From Halobacillus fulvus (GTDB lineage: Bacteria; Bacillota; Bacilli; Bacillales; Halobacillaceae), in NCBI GenBank assembly GCA_004078665.1, contig SCFO01000008.1:1-64000 (forward strand): 64,000 nt of DNA, in the 5' to 3' direction. Positions 59,666 through 64,000 of this stretch are shown here, piece after piece (position 1 is the stretch's first letter; each line of letters starts with the position of its first letter). A program made the position numbers and the translations under genes. The notes below the pieces were generated by a model, which saw nothing but the letters and a program-made list of their open reading frames with translations, had not been told where the DNA came from and did no database searches.

Positions 59666-59812
59666 TCACCACAGCTGCAAACCGATGGCGGATAGGATCA
59701 ACGTAATACTCAAAACCTTCACCCAAAAAGGAATGTGGTCGCGTCCATTCTGGTTGATTTTTTCTTCCTGTTTTTGCACTTCGTTATATTGGTTTGGACT
59801 ACAGCACCCCAT
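59666..59812 (-). CDS. Small membrane protein coupled to CstA
   Basis: The 48-residue ORF starts MGCCSPNQYNEVQKQEEK, with a double cysteine near the N-terminus, a charged stretch, then one hydrophobic helix (FWVKVLSITLILSAIGLQLW) at the C-terminus. Its ATG overlaps the cstA TGA (TGATG), and a terminator follows, so it belongs to the cstA transcript. I recall short CCSP-starting proteins next to CstA-like genes in other Bacillaceae, but no name. It could be an accessory subunit of the transporter, by analogy to the small YbdD/YjiX proteins beside E. coli CstA/BtsT. Confidence 0.72.
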   Translation of the reverse strand: MGCCSPNQYNEVQKQEEKINQNGRDHIPFWVKVLSITLILSAIGLQLW

Positions 59813-61254
59813 CAGGCAATTGGTTTCAGCTCTTCTTCAAGAGGAATTTCCTTACTCAATCCTCTACGCGCAGCTATGAAGAAGGCTGTCACCACTCCAA
59901 TCGTTATAATGGCGGCTACTACGTACGATACGTTCAGTGATAAACCGAAGCCGATTTGGGCGTTCAAAATATACGTGAAGGTGGCCATTGTCATAAACGT
60001 AGCCGGGACCGCTGCGATCCAATAATTTTTCCGTGACAGGAACAGATACATTGCCCCTACCCAAAGCGCAATCACGGCGGTGGACTGGTTCGCCCAGGAG
60101 AAATATCTCCATAGCAGCGTGAAATCAATTCGAGTCAGGATGAAAGAAATCGCAAACATCGGGAGAGCGATCCAAATTCTGCTCGCTACTTTCTTTTGAG
60201 AAATGTTCAAGTAATCGGCAATGATCATGCGGGCACTACGGAAAGCCGTATCCCCTGATGTAATCGGAAGTATGATGACACCAAGAACAGCTAGTGTCCC
60301 TCCAACAGCTCCAAGCATCGTGATAGATACTTCACTGACAACCGCTGCTGGTCCACCATTTGCGAGCACCTCATTCAATCCGCCTGAACCGTTGAACAAG
60401 CTCATAGCAGCAGCTGCCCAAATCATAGCGATGATCCCCTCGGCAATCATCATTCCGTAGAAAATGCGACGCCCTTGTTTTTCTTTTTGCGTCGTACGGG
60501 AGATGATCGGAGACTGTGTCGCATGGAATCCAGATAGAGCACCACAAGAAATCGTCAAGAATAACAACGGAAAGATCGGTGCGTTATCAGGGTGCATGTT
60601 CGTAAAGGACAACTCCGGAATCGGTGCGCCTGTAACGATTAGAGAAACCCCGACACCAATGGCACTGATAAGTAATAGGGCTCCAAAAATCGGGTAGAAG
60701 CGGCCGATGATTTTATCGATCGGAAGCATCGTCGCTAATAAATAATAAGCGAAAATCGCTCCAAGGATGACTGGTAACGACAGCCAACTGTTTGTCATGT
60801 TATGAAGCAAATCGGCAGGGGCTGTAACAAAAACAGTTCCTACTAGTACAAGTAATAGAATCGCAAAGGCATTCACGACGTGCTTCATGACTTTTCCAAG
60901 AAATTTACCCGCTAGCTCCGGCAAGTGGGCTCCGCGGTTTCGAATCGAAATCATACCTGTCAGATAATCGTGGACGGCTCCGGCGAATATCGCTCCGAAC
61001 ACGATCCATAAGAAGGCGACAGGTCCATATAAAGCACCGAGAATCGGTCCAAAAATCGGTCCTACTCCCGCAATGTTCAACAGCTGAATGAGTGAATTTC
61101 TTTTTTCACCCATCGGCAGGTAATCGACGCCATCATTATTCGAATAGGCTGGAGTCGGGCGGCCTTCGTTCACGCCGAAAACTTTCTCTACATATTTACC
61201 GTACGTAAAATATCCAATAATTAATAGGGCAATACTGGCAAGAAACGTAATCAC
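59812..61254 (-). CDS. cstA: CstA family carbon-starvation/pyruvate transporter
   Basis: The 480-residue membrane protein has the CstA signatures LLNIAGVGPIFGPILGALYG, HDYLTGMISIRNRG and SGFHATQSPIISRT. CstA and its relative BtsT import pyruvate (and peptides in some reports). It is shorter than E. coli CstA (about 700 residues) but typical for Bacillaceae. A perfect cre site is 24 nt upstream, and a LytS/LytR-type two-component system is encoded directly upstream on the same strand. Confidence 0.93.
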   Translation of the reverse strand: MITFLASIALLIIGYFTYGKYVEKVFGVNEGRPTPAYSNNDGVDYLPMGEKRNSLIQLLNIAGVGPIFGPILGALYGPVAFLWIVFGAIFAGAVHDYLTGMISIRNRGAHLPELAGKFLGKVMKHVVNAFAILLLVLVGTVFVTAPADLLHNMTNSWLSLPVILGAIFAYYLLATMLPIDKIIGRFYPIFGALLLISAIGVGVSLIVTGAPIPELSFTNMHPDNAPIFPLLFLTISCGALSGFHATQSPIISRTTQKEKQGRRIFYGMMIAEGIIAMIWAAAAMSLFNGSGGLNEVLANGGPAAVVSEVSITMLGAVGGTLAVLGVIILPITSGDTAFRSARMIIADYLNISQKKVASRIWIALPMFAISFILTRIDFTLLWRYFSWANQSTAVIALWVGAMYLFLSRKNYWIAAVPATFMTMATFTYILNAQIGFGLSLNVSYVVAAIITIGVVTAFFIAARRGLSKEIPLEEELKPIA

Positions 61255-61277
61255 AGCAGTTTCCTCCTCGTTCTGTT

Positions 61278-61293
61278 TTGTAATCGCTTACAA
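61278..61293 (-). promoter_or_regulatory. CcpA binding site (cre) upstream of cstA
   Basis: On the minus strand TTGTAAGCGATTACAA matches every position of the consensus WTGNNARCGNWWWCAW. It lies between the response regulator terminator and the cstA start and implies repression of cstA by CcpA when glucose is present. Confidence 0.9.
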
Positions 61294-61362
61294 AAAGAAT
61301 AGCAGGAGAATGCTTACAACATGTTGGTTCATGTTTAAGATGTCGAAAATTGCGTTTAAGAT

Positions 61363-61400
61363 GCAAAAAAACGAATCTGAAAATAGACAGATCCGTTTTA
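61363..61400 (-). terminator. Terminator of the two-component operon
   Basis: AACGGATCTG and CAGATTCGTT pair (one mismatch) around TCTATTTT, with T residues after it on the minus strand, at the response regulator stop. Confidence 0.85.
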
Positions 61401-62123
61401 TAATTCCAGTTTATTCCGTAACCCTTTGACATAATTGCGGCTGACAGACAGCTGATCCTGAAGCCCGCGCAGTTCCAATTGGTACGCCCCGTTGAACCAA
61501 GGAGTCAGTCGGTCGACATAGTTCAGGTTCACTAAATAACTTTTATGGATTCGGAAAAAAGAGAACCCTTCTAGACGCTGCTCGATTTCCTTGAGCGGCG
61601 ACTTCGTTTCATACGTACGGTTTGGACAGACGATTTTTGTCACCCGATCCTCTCGGAAGACGTACAAAATATCATGAGGGTCGAGGTAATAGATTTCATC
61701 CCCTTCAATGGCAAGCTTCGATGGCTTTTCACGCTCAGCAGGCTCTGGCTTGTGCATTTTTTTCTTTAGCCTTTCGACCGCATCCGCGAGCTGCTCTTCT
61801 TCAAAGGGCTTCAAAAGATAGTCTACCGCTTCATGGCGGAACGCTTCCACCGCAAAATCAGGATAAGCGGTGGCAAACACAATATGAGGAACCTTTTTCA
61901 ATTCCTGGACAGACTTCGCCACCTCCATCCCGTCCATCTTCGGCATCTCCACATCGAGAAACAGGACATCCGGCTGGAGCTGGATCGTTTTCATCAACGC
62001 CTGTTCGCCAGAATCTGCCTCCCCTACGATCTCAACGAATTCATGCTGTTTCAGTAGATAAATCAGCTCTTCCCGACTGAAACGTTCGTCATCGACGACG
62101 ATCACTTTCATCACTTCGCTCAT
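61398..62123 (-). CDS. LytR/AlgR-type response regulator with LytTR domain
   Basis: The 241-residue regulator has a receiver domain (DDERFSREEL; phosphoacceptor Asp57 in FLDVEMPKMDG; YLLKPFEEEQL) and a C-terminal LytTR DNA-binding domain (about 135-240, FFRIHKSYLVNLNYVDRLTP). It starts inside the stop of the kinase gene (GCATGA overlap). LytTR regulators bind direct repeats upstream of targets; here cstA, 144 nt downstream, is the obvious target. Confidence 0.94.
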   Translation of the reverse strand: MSEVMKVIVVDDERFSREELIYLLKQHEFVEIVGEADSGEQALMKTIQLQPDVLFLDVEMPKMDGMEVAKSVQELKKVPHIVFATAYPDFAVEAFRHEAVDYLLKPFEEEQLADAVERLKKKMHKPEPAEREKPSKLAIEGDEIYYLDPHDILYVFREDRVTKIVCPNRTYETKSPLKEIEQRLEGFSFFRIHKSYLVNLNYVDRLTPWFNGAYQLELRGLQDQLSVSRNYVKGLRNKLEL

Positions 62124-63865
62124 GCGGACACCTCCTCTTTTTCTAGTGGGATGATAAACGATATCTTTGTCCCTTCACCAGGTTCACTTTCGATCAATAG
62201 CCTGGAAGTTGCTCCATGCATATGCTCGAGACGCTTGTTGACATTATACAACCCAAGCCCCGTCCCTTTCTCCGACTCTACCTCTTGTGTTCCGAGCAGC
62301 GAGAGTCGTTCTGGCGATATGCCGCTGCCATTATCAGTGACCGATATTTTGACCCCTCGTTCCTCCTGCTGAATCGAAAGATGGATCCGGCAGTCCCCTT
62401 CCTCATCTTTGATCCCGTGCTTAATACAGTTCTCGACAATCGGCTGTAAGGTGAGCGGGGCAATTTTAGCGGACAATGCTTCCGGATCGACGCTGTAGTT
62501 CACATGCAACTTATCGACAAAACGCGTCTCTTCTATTAATAAGTAAGACTTCACGTGCTTCAGCTCTTCCTCAAGGGATGTCCACGTTTTTGTCGTCGCT
62601 CCTAGATTTTGTCGAAAAAACTTTGATAGAGCGATCAACAGACTCCTCGCCTTATCCGGCTCTGTCCGAATCAGTGACACCATCACGTTCAGAGAATTGA
62701 ACAGAAAATGGGGATTCACTTGCGCCTGAAGCGCTTTGACCTCTGCTTCTCTTGCCAGCTCCTGAGCTTTTTCTGCTTCGGCAATCTCCAGCTGTTGGCC
62801 AAGCAGGGCGCTCAACCCTTGAATCAGTTCGAGTAAAACGTTCGACACTTCTTTTTCTGACCGGACGTAAAATTTCAACGTTCCGACGACTTCTTTTTTG
62901 CGCTTCAGCGGGGCGATGACAGCCGCTCCAAGCGGACAGTCTGGATGCTGACAGCTGATGTCGCTGTGCCGGGCGACAATCAATTCTCCTTTTTGAATCA
63001 CTTCTCTCGTCGCATTCGTCTGAATGTTTTCCCCTGCCTGATGGTGATCATCCGCTTGTCCTACATGCGAAAGAATCGTCTTCCGATCCGTCATCGAAAT
63101 CGCGCTGACCTCCACCTCATCATAAATAATTTGACAAACCTTGTGAGCAGACGCTTCATTCAAGCCTTTTCTCAAATAAGCAATCGTCGATTCCGCAAGC
63201 TTCAAAGCCTTCTGCGCCTGAATCGCTCCCGCCTTCTCTTCTTCATTTAACACATTTCGGATGATTAATAAAAACAAAGCGGATCCCACACCGTTTGCGG
63301 CAATCATCGGCACGCCGATCTCCTGAACCAGCTCCCATGCGCGGGCAAACGGTGACGCCACCAATAAAATGATGCCCATCTGGACGGTTTCAGCAAGGGC
63401 TCCAACGAAAAGAGCCGTTTTCAATTTCAGAGGTCTGTCCTTTTTATGAAAATACCCGGCAATTACCCCCGCTACGACCGCCGATATTCCACAGGCAAGT
63501 CCTGTGAAACCGCCGAGCGAAAAGCGGTGGATCCCGGCAATCAAACCGGCACCGATTCCGATTCGATAGCCACCGAATAAACCAGCTGCCACAATCCCGA
63601 TGACCCTCGAGTTGGCAATCGCTTCTGATTCCCCAAGGCCCATCACCCAATCATTGAATTCAAACGTAGACGTATCGTAGGTGATGCCCGTGTACGTTCC
63701 GATGATTCCAAACAGACCAAAAAAAGCAATGGCCATATATTGCTGCCCCGTATTCAACGTTTTCCGGTCGATCAATTCACGAAAAAAACGGAACCGGGTA
63801 ATGATAAAGGCGACGGTCACAATGATCCCGAGCCGCTCAAGCATCGGCAAAAACAATTCGAACAT
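62120..63865 (-). CDS. LytS-type sensor histidine kinase (5TM-5TMR_LYT, GAF)
   Basis: The 581-residue kinase has five or six N-terminal helices of the 5TMR_LYT sensor domain (about 1-200, NSRVIGIVAAGLFGGYRIGI), a GAF domain (about 215-345) and a His_kinase/HATPase_c region: phospho-His in NPHFLFNSLNVM (about 384), N-box PIVENCIKHGI and G-box GTGLGLYNV. Kinases of this build (LytS, YpdA/PyrS, BtsS) sense pyruvate in several bacteria. Together with the LytTR regulator and cstA it forms a pyruvate-sensing unit; the ligand is inferred. Confidence 0.94.
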   Translation of the reverse strand: MFELFLPMLERLGIIVTVAFIITRFRFFRELIDRKTLNTGQQYMAIAFFGLFGIIGTYTGITYDTSTFEFNDWVMGLGESEAIANSRVIGIVAAGLFGGYRIGIGAGLIAGIHRFSLGGFTGLACGISAVVAGVIAGYFHKKDRPLKLKTALFVGALAETVQMGIILLVASPFARAWELVQEIGVPMIAANGVGSALFLLIIRNVLNEEEKAGAIQAQKALKLAESTIAYLRKGLNEASAHKVCQIIYDEVEVSAISMTDRKTILSHVGQADDHHQAGENIQTNATREVIQKGELIVARHSDISCQHPDCPLGAAVIAPLKRKKEVVGTLKFYVRSEKEVSNVLLELIQGLSALLGQQLEIAEAEKAQELAREAEVKALQAQVNPHFLFNSLNVMVSLIRTEPDKARSLLIALSKFFRQNLGATTKTWTSLEEELKHVKSYLLIEETRFVDKLHVNYSVDPEALSAKIAPLTLQPIVENCIKHGIKDEEGDCRIHLSIQQEERGVKISVTDNGSGISPERLSLLGTQEVESEKGTGLGLYNVNKRLEHMHGATSRLLIESEPGEGTKISFIIPLEKEEVSA

Positions 63866-63977
63866 CCGCTTTCGCCCTCTCCTCGTAGTTTACTCTTATT
63901 GTATCATGTCTGAAAACGTTTCATACGGAGCGGGAAACTGATACACTATAGGGAACGAAAAGAACGAGGTGATTGAC

Positions 63978-64000
63978 ATGACGTTGAAAACCGCGATTGT
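63978..64000 (+). CDS. Start of an unidentified gene (cut by window end)
   Basis: GAGGTG precedes an ATG 8 nt later at 63978, and the first codons read MTLKTAI before the window stops. Seven residues are too few to identify it. It is divergent from the kinase gene. Confidence 0.5.

Noticed and set aside
63905-63922. A second cre site (TGAAAACGTTTCA) upstream of the kinase gene
   Set aside because: The palindrome is 13 bp rather than 14 and misses the spacing of the CcpA consensus.

Overview
The window looks like the chromosome of a spore-forming, moderately halophilic Bacillaceae, most like Halobacillus or a close relative. Three things point there: the block rhomboid-acpS-ydcC-alr-mazEF-rsbRSTUVW-sigB-rsbX-tex-cmpA/sprT-trnS follows the order known from Bacillus subtilis; many proteins are rich in Asp and Glu; and there is a BCCT-type compatible-solute transporter. 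The cortex gene cmpA and the lipoprotein gene ydcC imply sporulation. The genus is an inference, since no alignment could be run.

Layout. 1-1800: the 5' end of a 16S rRNA gene and twelve complete tRNA genes, all on the minus strand. Four rRNA-type promoters are spread through the array, together with a broken tRNA-Lys copy and an intact ICEBs1-type attB core inside tRNA-Leu(GAG). 1800-18300: the conserved housekeeping and stress block: SprT-like, CmpA, Tex, the complete SigB partner-switching operon with its internal SigB promoter, MazEF, Alr, YdcC, Nnr, AcpS, rhomboid and CshA. 18500-34900: accessory metabolism and transport, including an ABC-F ribosome-protection gene behind a leader peptide and attenuator, two MarR genes, a MATE pump and an adaptor protein without its ABC partner. 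35200-43400: a BMP lipoprotein-chemoreceptor pair and a five-gene YnjBCD-like ABC operon. 43400-49100: an FAD oxidoreductase with thioredoxin, DUF368, DUF2254 and a BCCT transporter. 49126-50437: an arbitrium (AimR)-like TPR receptor followed by a secreted precursor carrying four copies of DPGEPGIG. 50800-59450: a ywr-like chromate transporter/gamma-glutamyltransferase operon, Ohr, a lytic transglycosylase, a lipid kinase and two acetyltransferases. 59600-63900: a carbon module of a LytS/LytR-type two-component system, CstA with a perfect cre site, and an unlisted 48-residue membrane protein overlapping the cstA stop.

The strongest candidate for an undescribed system is the receptor/peptide pair at 49126-50437. 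It looks like a cellular peptide-signalling cassette related to phage arbitrium, but with a multi-copy pheromone precursor, no obvious DNA-binding domain, and no phage genes nearby. All eight codons of the repeat vary synonymously while the amino acids do not change, so selection appears to act on the peptide.

A second layer is a family of dispersed palindromic intergenic elements of about 110-185 bp (at least seven copies) with GTTTCCG...CGGAAAC ends. Their inner arms differ in sequence between copies but stay complementary within a copy.
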